Origin: Marine group II euryarchaeote REDSEA-S43_B8
Lineage (GTDB): Archaea > Thermoplasmatota > Poseidoniia > Poseidoniales > Thalassarchaeaceae
Assembly: GCA_001629235.1 (NCBI GenBank)
Contig: LUSA01000022.1
Span: 1-5,543, forward strand
Direction: 5' to 3'
DNA: 5,543 nt
Below the pieces are notes generated by a model, which searched no databases, was not told the DNA's origin, and saw nothing but the letters and a program-made list of their open reading frames with translations. This document shows, one piece after another, positions 1 through 5,228 of this stretch. Numbering within the stretch: position 1 is the first letter of the stretch; every line of letters begins with the position of its first letter. A program made the translations under genes and the position numbers.

Positions 1-135
1 AGCCACATCCCCATGATCCCCCACGGTCGCCTTTCCTAGAAGGGGGAGCCATGTTGAGTCGGGTATGTCCAGTGAATTCATGGCATTGGAGAATATGGGT
101 TTTAATTGGTTAATCAATTCCTTAATCCGAACCAC
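1..135 (-). CDS. argS: Probable arginyl-tRNA synthetase, N-terminal fragment (cut by window edge)
   Basis: The minus strand stays open from a GTG at 135 to the left edge, giving 45 codons that begin MVRIKELINQL and end with GDHGDVA. ArgRS charges tRNA-Arg in the cytoplasm. Its N-terminal additional domain starts with a helix and then has a segment resembling 'P..HGDFA', and the GDHGDVA near residues 39-45 fits that pattern. The gene follows the aRF1 stop codon by 1 nt, so the two are almost certainly co-transcribed; an aRF1 and ArgRS pairing is plausible in archaea. The start is uncertain. GAGGTG at 138-133 resembles a Shine-Dalgarno sequence but overlaps the GTG itself; the next in-frame candidate is TTG at 117. 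The catalytic HIGH and KMSK motifs lie outside the window, so the family call rests on a short segment and on context. It could be another protein with a similar N-terminus. Confidence 0.6.
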   Translation of the reverse strand, partial: MVRIKELINQLKPIFSNAMNSLDIPDSTWLPLLGKATVGDHGDVA

Positions 136-136
136 C

Positions 137-1384
137 TCACGAAATTGCGTACCTCAGAAGAGCCGCAATGCCTCCAAATGCAGTGTTCAGAGTAGCCCCC
201 TCTTCGGTATCGAGAGAAATTATTCGCACCTTTGCCGAGGTGTGACCGGCCAAAACAGTCAATTCATCTATCAATTCCATCGAGTTTTCCTCGTCTTCGA
301 AGACTTTGTCTGACCCACATTCCGGGCAATTCGGTGGTGCAGAGGATTTGTCATGTGATGTTTTCCAAGTATTCTTGCCCTCTTTGCAAATCCATTGTAC
401 CCTTCTCTTTGTTACTGCCTCTGAAATCAAAAGAGTCTCTACTGCTCCTTGGTCTAGTGCTGAGCGAATCATCACTTCCCCATACGTTGCCTTGGGATTT
501 GCCTGCATCACCTCTTGTAGGAACCTATCAACTATAGTTCTCTCAACATCTAGCTCTATCTGGTCCATTGTAGAGCCGGCGCGTTGGACCAATTCCCTCA
601 ATCCGCTTTCGTTGGAGTAACCTACGTCGAAGAAGGGCTCTGCAATGAGTTTCTTTATTTCGTGGTGGAAATAGTCATTCTTCACTACGAAGTCCTTTGT
701 TGCTCCCGGACCACCAATGATTATTCCCTTCAAGTCATTTACCATCGGAAGCCAGTAATTACATGCTCTCTCTGTGGCTTTCTTGAAGAAGTTATGAGCG
801 GCTTCTTCGATAAGACGCTCGAATCTCTGGGCAGACTGACCTCCTCTCCCGTGTTTTGAGGGGACCAGGGATGTGATATGCTCCTGGAAATGCAGCCTTT
901 TCCCGGATGCCAGTCCATAGGCGGCCTCGGACCTGTCAATTACGAACAGCCCGTAAGAAGTTCGATCGATTAGCATCTCTTCTAATTGGCTGATCTCGAA
1001 GGTTGAGTCGCATCTGTATCTGAATGATGAAAATGGCTCAGGCGGATCGTCGATTACTGTTGATGTCAATTTTGTCTTGTTATTTCCCACGATGACGTGT
1101 CCAACGAAAATGGCGATTCCCCCTTCTCCAGGAGTCTTGTACCTGTTGATTGAGGAAATGGCTGACTCCAAGGCGTCCGTAACATGTTTCTTCGTTGATT
1201 TTGACTTGATATTAGCAGCCTGTCCCATCTCGTTTCCTAGTTGATGCCGAACATCGCTAATCATCTTCTCAGGAGGGATGACTACCGTGACTAGTTCTGT
1301 TCCCATGCCTTTCATCTCAGACAGTTCCTTGAGGCTCTTCTTTAGCCTTAGTCGGCGCTGCTGTAGTTCCAGATCCTCGGACAT
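137..1384 (-). CDS. prf1: Peptide chain release factor subunit 1 (aRF1)
   Basis: This 415-aa class-I release factor recognises all three stop codons in the ribosomal A site and triggers hydrolysis of peptidyl-tRNA. The stop-codon recognition domain carries NIKS at residues 58-61 and YxCxxxF as Y123, C125 and F129. The catalytic domain carries GGQ at 181-183 inside KHGRGGQSAQRFERL. The C-terminal domain binds partners (aRF3/aEF1A and the recycling ATPase ABCE1 in the family) and ends with the family-typical FGGIAALLRY at 403-412. Length is normal for archaea. The ATG at 1384 is preceded by a strong Shine-Dalgarno sequence, GGAGGAGGAG, at 1395-1386. The C-terminal minidomain looks like a degraded zinc ribbon: the second knuckle is CPEC (353-356), but the first has only C333, followed by KEG where a second Cys would sit. 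The gene is divergent from UMP kinase, and the ArgRS-like gene follows 1 nt after its TGA. Confidence 0.97.
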   Translation of the reverse strand: MSEDLELQQRRLRLKKSLKELSEMKGMGTELVTVVIPPEKMISDVRHQLGNEMGQAANIKSKSTKKHVTDALESAISSINRYKTPGEGGIAIFVGHVIVGNNKTKLTSTVIDDPPEPFSSFRYRCDSTFEISQLEEMLIDRTSYGLFVIDRSEAAYGLASGKRLHFQEHITSLVPSKHGRGGQSAQRFERLIEEAAHNFFKKATERACNYWLPMVNDLKGIIIGGPGATKDFVVKNDYFHHEIKKLIAEPFFDVGYSNESGLRELVQRAGSTMDQIELDVERTIVDRFLQEVMQANPKATYGEVMIRSALDQGAVETLLISEAVTKRRVQWICKEGKNTWKTSHDKSSAPPNCPECGSDKVFEDEENSMELIDELTVLAGHTSAKVRIISLDTEEGATLNTAFGGIAALLRYAIS

Positions 1385-1407
1385 GCTCCTCCTCCGTGTT
1401 CAGCCAC

Positions 1408-1430
1408 GAAGGGCGGCATTTCAACCCTTC
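1408..1430. promoter_or_regulatory. Inverted repeat in the aRF1/UMP kinase divergent intergenic region
   Basis: GAAGGG at 1408-1413 and CCCTTC at 1425-1430 form a perfect 6-bp inverted repeat with an 11-bp spacer. It sits in the 96-bp region (1385-1480) that must hold the promoters of both divergent genes. It could be a protein-binding dyad, or a small hairpin in the aRF1 leader about 12 nt upstream of its Shine-Dalgarno sequence. An 8-bp palindrome, ATACGTAT, lies at 1445-1452 and is the most TATA-like element here; it is about 30 bp upstream of the UMP kinase ATG and could serve either direction. No canonical BRE/TATA box is evident. A 6-bp repeat can arise by chance, so confidence is low. 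Confidence 0.3.
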
Positions 1431-1480
1431 AGCGCTACAAGAGCATACGTATTGAAAGGCAAGGTGCCAACCTATGGACG

Positions 1481-2182
1481 ATGGCGACGGTTGTTGTTGC
1501 TCTTGGCGGGAGTCTTTTGAGACCGGAAGTGGAGGAGCGTCACAAATGGCTGGAAGATATGGTTGGAGTGGTGAAGAATAGCGTAAGTTCCGGCGTTAAA
1601 CTAGCATTAGTAGTCGGAGGGGGGGCTCCTGCACGGGAAGGCATAGATTTAGCTAGACCGGTAATCCACGACTTATCTCATCTTGATAGAATAGGAATTG
1701 CAGCTACCAGGCTGAATGCAACAATAGTCAGAGAAGCCATTGCAGAAGGAGGAGTCGAAGTTTCAGAGAATATTCCGAAAAGCATCGATGAGGCAGTTGA
1801 TGAATTGTCAGATTTCCCAGTAGTTGTAATGGGAGGGACGGAACCAGGCCATACCACTGATGCAGTAGCAATCAGATTGGCAATACAATTCGAAGCCGAC
1901 AAGTGCATAATTGCAACGAATGTTGCGAAGGTTCACTCTGAAGACCCAAGGGAGAATCCGGGTGCAGAATCCTTTGACAGATTGACCCTAGATGAATTAC
2001 AAGAAATCGTAGGTCCGCCTGATCATGCAGATGCAGGTTCTTCGAAGGTTGTTGATCCCGTCGGAGTTGGGGAGGCTAGAGAAAATGGACTCCCCCTAGA
2101 TGTCCTCGATGGAAGGGATCCTCGAAGAATATCCTCCTCGATAAATGGGGAAGATTTCGAAGGAACAATGGTGACTCCATAA
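1481..2182 (+). CDS. pyrH: Uridylate (UMP) kinase, archaeal type
   Basis: This 233-aa amino-acid-kinase-fold enzyme phosphorylates UMP to UDP with ATP in pyrimidine nucleotide synthesis in the cytoplasm. Visible motifs in order are LGGS (8-11), VGGGAPAR (45-52), the family signature DRIGIAATRLNA (69-80), VVVMGGTEPGHTTDA (114-128) and ATNVAKVHSEDPR (145-157). The GGTEPGHTTDA and IGIAATRLNA blocks separate it from carbamate kinase, isopentenyl phosphate kinase and acetylglutamate kinase. Length matches the archaeal family. The usual NVDGVY of the nucleotide-binding loop is NVAKVH here, and the segment after AGSSKVVDPVG lacks the usual AAK. The ATG at 1481 puts the first beta strand (VVVALGG) at the very N-terminus as expected. 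AAGGTG at 1461 is too far away for an ideal Shine-Dalgarno sequence, so the mRNA may have a short leader or none. The TAA overlaps the next gene's ATG by one base. Confidence 0.92.
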   Translation: MATVVVALGGSLLRPEVEERHKWLEDMVGVVKNSVSSGVKLALVVGGGAPAREGIDLARPVIHDLSHLDRIGIAATRLNATIVREAIAEGGVEVSENIPKSIDEAVDELSDFPVVVMGGTEPGHTTDAVAIRLAIQFEADKCIIATNVAKVHSEDPRENPGAESFDRLTLDELQEIVGPPDHADAGSSKVVDPVGVGEARENGLPLDVLDGRDPRRISSSINGEDFEGTMVTP

Positions 2183-2490
2183 TGGCCAGTAGAAAGGATA
2201 CGATACTGAAAGCCGCACAGAGGACGGCGAAACAGGCTCATTCTGTTGCGACCCAGAGGAGGAAACGGTCATCATCCAGAGTCAACGTGGATCCACATAG
2301 ACATTGCTCGGTTTGCTGGAAACCAATTTCTCTGGAAAGCGACCCCCCGATCTGTGGAGATGATGACTGCGTTAGGATGTATGAAAGGAGGGAGAAGTCG
2401 AGGAAGCGTTTCTCTTTCATCATGTATCTCGGTATTGCTGTTTTCGTAGGAATGCTGGTAGTTCAGATATACATGGGAGCATCAGGTTGA
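2182..2490 (+). CDS. Zn-ribbon protein with C-terminal membrane anchor (DUF2116-like)
   Basis: The 102-aa protein has three parts. Residues 1-36 are a basic tail rich in K, R and S. Residues 42-63 hold a compact zinc-binding knuckle pair, HCSVCWKPIS then CGDDDC, with C42, C45, C58 and C63. Residues 64-77 are a charged linker (ERREKSRKR), followed by one transmembrane helix at about 79-97. This order (C-x2-C-x-K-P-I, then C-x4-C, basic linker, membrane anchor) matches my memory of the archaeal DUF2116 Zn-ribbon family, whose function is unknown. The positive residues before the helix place the zinc domain in the cytoplasm. The ATG at 2182 overlaps the UMP kinase stop as TAATG, with GGTGA at 2170-2174 as a possible ribosome-binding site, so translation is probably coupled. 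The basic tail could bind nucleic acid or ribosomes, but nothing in the sequence proves that. Confidence 0.8.
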   Translation: MASRKDTILKAAQRTAKQAHSVATQRRKRSSSRVNVDPHRHCSVCWKPISLESDPPICGDDDCVRMYERREKSRKRFSFIMYLGIAVFVGMLVVQIYMGASG

Positions 2491-2517
2491 AAGTGGAGAT
2501 TTAGGAGTGAAGTTGCC

Positions 2518-3102
2518 ATGATGGTCAGAATCCTCTCTCTGCTGCCAATGTTGTGTGGATTACTGTGCGCCTTGATTGTGGTCCTGAGTCTGTTTGGATA
2601 CCAAGCTCCGACTACAAGTAGCGAGGCTCCAATTGTTCCATGTTCCGACGGAGATGAGGGGTGCAATGTGGCAATGAATCTGGAGGATATGGAAGTTCCA
2701 ACGGCATTCGCCCTACTTGATATTACATTGGAGATAGAATGGAAAGAGCCTGAAAGAGGGTGGTTGGGAGTGGTAGACGCATCTGCGGCTGAAGAATGTC
2801 CTCCTGATTCGTCCACACGACTTACTACCTGTACAGAAGAGGAGATATCGAAGTATCTCATAGTAGGGGGGCCAGATAATGGTGGTTTGATGACATTCAG
2901 TTTGGAACCCGGGGAATACAGATTCGTAACGGGAGGATACGAGGGCTCTGGACTCTCCATGCAGGATGTAGACATGGACGCGAGTATCCACTTGGACAAT
3001 TACGTCGAGATAGTTCTCGCCGCGACCGCTGCCCTTCTATTATTGGGGGCTGGAGAGATGGCTTTTCCCGTTCGAAACCTACTCAATCGCTTTAGTCGCT
3101 AA
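2518..3102 (+). CDS. Hypothetical membrane protein, two TM helices with an extracytoplasmic domain
   Basis: I do not recognise a family for this 194-aa protein. A hydrophobic helix covers residues about 5-27 and a second about 162-184, followed by a basic tail (RNLLNRFSR). By the positive-inside rule both ends lie in the cytoplasm and residues about 28-160 face outside. That outer domain is acidic and appears beta-rich (LLDITLEIEW, GLMTFSLEPGEYRFVTGGYEG), suggestive of a small beta-sandwich. It has four cysteines, C42 and C49, then C94 and C105, spaced so that each pair could form a disulfide. The first helix could instead be a cleaved signal peptide, but no clear cleavage motif stands out. 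AGGAG at 2503-2507 precedes ATG 2518 by 10 nt; ATG 2521 is an equally possible start. It lies 27 bp after the Zn-ribbon membrane gene, probably in the same operon. Confidence 0.8.
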   Translation: MMVRILSLLPMLCGLLCALIVVLSLFGYQAPTTSSEAPIVPCSDGDEGCNVAMNLEDMEVPTAFALLDITLEIEWKEPERGWLGVVDASAAEECPPDSSTRLTTCTEEEISKYLIVGGPDNGGLMTFSLEPGEYRFVTGGYEGSGLSMQDVDMDASIHLDNYVEIVLAATAALLLLGAGEMAFPVRNLLNRFSR

Positions 3103-3153
3103 GTGTAAGCCATACTCAGTATCGTTGAATAACCCCTTCTGATTGGGGAGAGC

Positions 3154-3270
3154 ATGCGCGTGACGAAGTGCCCAAATTGCGGTTCAGAGGTAGACGTTTC
3201 CGGGATATCCGCCTCATACGGAGGTCACAACTTCTATTGCGTAATCTGCGGCCACTCATGGCACGTCTAG
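3154..3270 (+). CDS. Zn-ribbon miniprotein (38 aa)
   Basis: A 38-codon frame encodes MRVTKCPNCGSEVDVSG at the start and FYCVICGHSWHV at the end. C6 and C9 (CPNCG) and C29 and C32 (CVICG) make a complete four-cysteine zinc ribbon with a 19-residue loop, so the whole protein is one rubredoxin-like knuckle domain. It resembles zinc ribbons in transcription and ribosome-associated factors, but no partner can be named. GGGGAG at 3145-3150 is only 3 nt before ATG 3154 and 9 nt before the in-frame GTG 3160, so the start may be the GTG (36 aa, beginning MTKCPNCG). The same GGGG could pair weakly with CCCC at 3133-3136. The gene follows the two-TM gene by 51 bp with no terminator in between. Its last 15 bp overlap the 3' end of NOG1 on the other strand. 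The intact motif and ribosome-binding site argue for a real gene despite the size. Confidence 0.72.
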   Translation: MRVTKCPNCGSEVDVSGISASYGGHNFYCVICGHSWHV

Positions 3271-4317
3271 ATCGAAGTCCTCCCTTGCTTCATCCTCTCT
3301 AGGCCAGTTCTCGGGAAGTTTCAGTGGGTCTTCCACCCTATCCGCATCGATAATCTCAATCAAATCAGAACGCAGGCCCTCCAGCCCATGCCCTGTTACT
3401 GAACTAATCCTATGGTCATCTGCAGAGTTTTCTTCTTCGGTTATATCGGACTTGGATGAAACTAGTAGGACTCGCCTATCTGAGAGAAGACCTCTCACCT
3501 CCATCAGGAGTCTCTCCTGCTCTGAAATAGGAGTTGTAGACTCTGAAGATCTGTCTATCAAGAAGAGAAGTACATCGCCTAGGTGCTCTAGGGCGGCAAT
3601 GGCCTGCATCTCAATTTGGTTCCTCTCATCCATTGGCCGGTCCAGAAGTCCCGGAGTATCCACCATCTGGTATACCCTCCTGCGATGCGTGAAGTGACCC
3701 ACGTGCAATTGCTTGGTGGTGAATGGGTAAGACGCAACTTGTGGCTCTCCGCTGGATAGCGCCCCGATAAGAGCAGATTTTCCAACATTGGGAGAGCCAG
3801 CTACCACTATACAGGGTTCGCTTGGATCGATTGAGGGCAGTTTTCTCAGGATATTCCTGGCATCTCCTAGCCAAATGATCTGGGGCGAAATCTGATCAAT
3901 TACTGAGGAAAGTCTCCCGTACGCGTGTCTCCTTGCCTTATGAAAACCATCAATGTCCCTCAATCTCAGGATCTTTGCCTGAGCCTCTCCAGAAATTCTC
4001 TGAGACCTCTCTGCAGCCCATTGTAGGGAAGCCAGATTTCTCTTGTAGTCATCACATCCTACTGCTGCGTCTACAAGAGATCGGTCGAATTCTGTCAGTG
4101 CATTAAGGCTAGGCCACCTATCAACGTACGAATTCAGAGTCTTGGTCGCCACGTCGCATGCAGACTGGACCATTCGGTTCATCTGCTTCCTAACTCTGTG
4201 GTATTTGTCTGGATCCTCGACCAAATCCGCCTGACTGCTCGCCCTTCCGAATGCTTTGTCAAGAATTTCTTGAGGATAGAGCACGGTCGGAATTGACCTC
4301 CATTCAACTGATGCCAT
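3256..4317 (-). CDS. nog1: NOG1-family GTPase (large ribosomal subunit assembly)
   Basis: This 353-aa GTP-binding protein of the OBG/NOG1 group is expected to act in maturation of the large ribosomal subunit in the cytoplasm; that role is established for eukaryotic NOG1 and inferred for archaea. An N-terminal helical region (1-165) is followed by the G domain: G1 GSPNVGKS (174-181), G2 YPFTTK (197-202), the NOG1-typical LHVGH (204-208), G3 DTPGLLDRP (220-228), then ERNQIEMQAIAALEHLGDV (231-249), which is diagnostic for the family. G4 reads SKSD (288-291) instead of NKxD, and G5 is SVTGHG (306-311). A short acidic tail ends the protein, as in archaeal members that lack the eukaryotic extension. 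The frame is open further upstream to 4638, but the Shine-Dalgarno GGAGG at 4329-4325 and the normal NOG1 N-terminus support ATG 4317. Its stop lies inside the convergent miniprotein gene. Confidence 0.94.
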   Translation of the reverse strand: MASVEWRSIPTVLYPQEILDKAFGRASSQADLVEDPDKYHRVRKQMNRMVQSACDVATKTLNSYVDRWPSLNALTEFDRSLVDAAVGCDDYKRNLASLQWAAERSQRISGEAQAKILRLRDIDGFHKARRHAYGRLSSVIDQISPQIIWLGDARNILRKLPSIDPSEPCIVVAGSPNVGKSALIGALSSGEPQVASYPFTTKQLHVGHFTHRRRVYQMVDTPGLLDRPMDERNQIEMQAIAALEHLGDVLLFLIDRSSESTTPISEQERLLMEVRGLLSDRRVLLVSSKSDITEEENSADDHRISSVTGHGLEGLRSDLIEIIDADRVEDPLKLPENWPREDEAREDFDLDVP

Positions 4318-4433
4318 GGCACTGCCTCCGTCGACTCCGCCACGGTATTGCACTTCAATCATTAGCAAAGTTGGAGAAAAAAAGAAAATGTTCTGACCCG
4401 CTTGTTTTTCTATGACCTCCGGAACGTAGGCAT
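4318..4433. promoter_or_regulatory. Divergent promoter region between NOG1 and the 150-aa protein gene
   Basis: These 116 bp separate two divergent starts and must hold both promoters. An A-rich tract occupies 4377-4388 (T-rich on the minus strand). A T-rich element, TTTTTCTAT, at 4404-4412 is centred about 26 bp before ATG 4434, the distance expected for a TATA box serving a leaderless transcript; there is no convincing Shine-Dalgarno sequence before that ATG. No canonical BRE/TATA can be assigned for NOG1, whose mRNA clearly has a leader because it carries GGAGG at 4329-4325. The assignment rests on position and base composition only. Confidence 0.35.
4325..4329 (-). promoter_or_regulatory. 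Shine-Dalgarno sequence of NOG1 (decides its start)
   Basis: On the minus strand GGAGG is followed by a 7-nt spacer and ATG 4317. It supports the 353-aa form over the longer open frame reaching 4638, whose extra residues overlap the divergent gene and do not look like NOG1. Confidence 0.75.
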
Positions 4434-4886
4434 ATGTCGGACGCAACGGGCGGAAGTGATGACGGCACCCTGCCACAGTGGGCCAGGAGTTTCTTTGAGG
4501 AATATGGTTCACCAGATCTCGGTGAGTTGGGCGATGTTTTTCATGGGCCTCTTCTAGACCGGAAGTACGGCCTAAGGAAAGATGACCTGGTAGAGATTCT
4601 TCTCGATAGTAGGATGCTTCCAGAAGGAAGGGATCCATGGATAAAGGGGATGATGGTAGGGGGGAGAAGTTCTTCTATCGATATCCTAGACGAAGACAGA
4701 GGTTTCAGGTCTATATCAAGAGATGCCATCGTGGAGGTAAGGCTAGTTACGCACCTCAGGAAGTCATACATAGAGGATGAAGAGTTACTAAAGTTCGAGA
4801 AGGAAGACATGAAGAGAAGGTCCGAGGTTCACGAGATGGCGGAGAAAACCAGTGAGGGGCACGGCAACAATCTGTCTTGGGGGTGA
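4434..4886 (+). CDS. Hypothetical protein, possible Sm-like/SH3-type barrel
   Basis: I do not recognise this 150-aa soluble acidic protein. Residues 1-48 are a low-homology N-terminal segment. Residues about 50-107 alternate hydrophobic and polar residues in a way that suggests five short beta strands: DLVEILLDSR, then WIKGMMVGG, SIDILDED, FRSISRD and AIVEVRLV. A basic or glycine turn in the second strand (KG) and a closing 'I..D.I..V' strand are reminiscent of LSm proteins and related small barrels that bind RNA, but the classic Sm motif residues are not clearly present. Residues 110-140 are a highly charged helix or coiled segment (EDEELLKFEKEDMKRR). ATG 4434 lacks a good Shine-Dalgarno sequence and may be leaderless. 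The stop TGA at 4884-4886 lies inside the ribosome-binding site of the next gene, so it heads an operon with the pterin dehydratase and nitroreductase. Confidence 0.75.
   Translation: MSDATGGSDDGTLPQWARSFFEEYGSPDLGELGDVFHGPLLDRKYGLRKDDLVEILLDSRMLPEGRDPWIKGMMVGGRSSSIDILDEDRGFRSISRDAIVEVRLVTHLRKSYIEDEELLKFEKEDMKRRSEVHEMAEKTSEGHGNNLSWG
4879..4886 (+). promoter_or_regulatory. Shine-Dalgarno sequence of the pterin dehydratase, containing the upstream stop codon
   Basis: GGGGGTGA matches the archaeal anti-SD (GGAGGTGA) with one change. Its TGA is the stop codon of the preceding gene. The 7-nt distance from the G run to TTG 4891 equals the spacing seen for NOG1, which supports TTG as the start and translational coupling. 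Confidence 0.55.
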
Positions 4887-4890
4887 GTCT

Positions 4891-5223
4891 TTGGAAAATC
4901 TATCAGATATGGAGTGTATTCCCTGTAAAGGTGGAGTTCCGCCCCTAAGTGAGGAGGAATCGAGTGCTTTCCTATCTCAGATTCATGATGATTGGGAGGT
5001 AGTAGAGAACCATCACCTCACTCGTACATGGTCATTCCCAGACTTCGCGTCGGCTCTGGAATTTACCAATCAGTTGGGAGAAATATGTGAGCAGCAGAAT
5101 CATCATGCGGACTTCGAATTAGGGTGGGGCAGGGTTGTTTCTGTTATCTACACGCACAAGATTGACGCCCTCACTGAGTCTGACTTCGTGCTGGCGGCCA
5201 AGTTCGACACCATCCAACGGTGA
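4891..5223 (+). CDS. Pterin-4a-carbinolamine dehydratase (PCD/DCoH family)
   Basis: The enzyme dehydrates 4a-hydroxytetrahydropterin to quinonoid dihydropterin, in the cytoplasm, and is normally needed where a pterin-dependent hydroxylase works. With a TTG start at 4891 the protein is 110 aa, typical for the family. It begins MENLSDMECIPCKGGVPPLS, matching the usual short lead before CVPC-GG-PPL. The active-site signature is visible as E68-x-x-NHH (70-72) and TH (88-89), followed by LTESDFVLAAKFD (94-106). The residue after HH is Ala instead of the usual Pro. An upstream in-frame GTG at 4852 would overlap the previous gene by 35 nt and add residues unlike the family; ATG 4909 is the other possible start, but it has no well-placed ribosome-binding site. 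Some family members also moonlight in transcription or molybdopterin metabolism, so the physiological substrate is not certain. Confidence 0.93.
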   Translation: MENLSDMECIPCKGGVPPLSEEESSAFLSQIHDDWEVVENHHLTRTWSFPDFASALEFTNQLGEICEQQNHHADFELGWGRVVSVIYTHKIDALTESDFVLAAKFDTIQR

Positions 5224-5228
5224 GAAGG

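Noticed and set aside
65..859. Plus-strand open frames antisense to aRF1 (65-313, 232-537, 306-620, 584-859)
   Set aside because: Low-complexity, cysteine- and serine-rich translations opposite a strongly supported gene; no motif or ribosome-binding site.
1481..2182. Carbamate kinase, isopentenyl phosphate kinase or acetylglutamate kinase
   Set aside because: IGIAATRLNA and GGTEPGHTTDA, together with the length, match archaeal UMP kinase specifically.
2463..2999. Minus-strand open frames of 178 and 92 codons opposite the two-TM gene
   Set aside because: The plus-strand frame has coherent membrane topology, a ribosome-binding site and operon spacing; the antisense products have no recognisable features.
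3133..3148. CCCC/GGGG hairpin before the miniprotein as a terminator or riboswitch
   Set aside because: Only four base pairs with an 8-nt loop and no following T run; at most a weak mask on the ribosome-binding site.
4377..4388. A/T-rich tract read as a transcription terminator
   Set aside because: It lies between two divergent starts, where no transcript ends, so a promoter role or chance is more likely.
1520..4566. Direct repeat of AGACCGGAAGT (1520-1530 and 4556-4566)
   Set aside because: An 11-bp match inside two unrelated coding regions is consistent with chance and shared codon use.
4318..4638. N-terminal extension of NOG1 to a 460-aa protein
   Set aside because: The extra residues do not resemble NOG1 and overlap the divergent 4434 gene; a GGAGG with 7-nt spacing supports ATG 4317.
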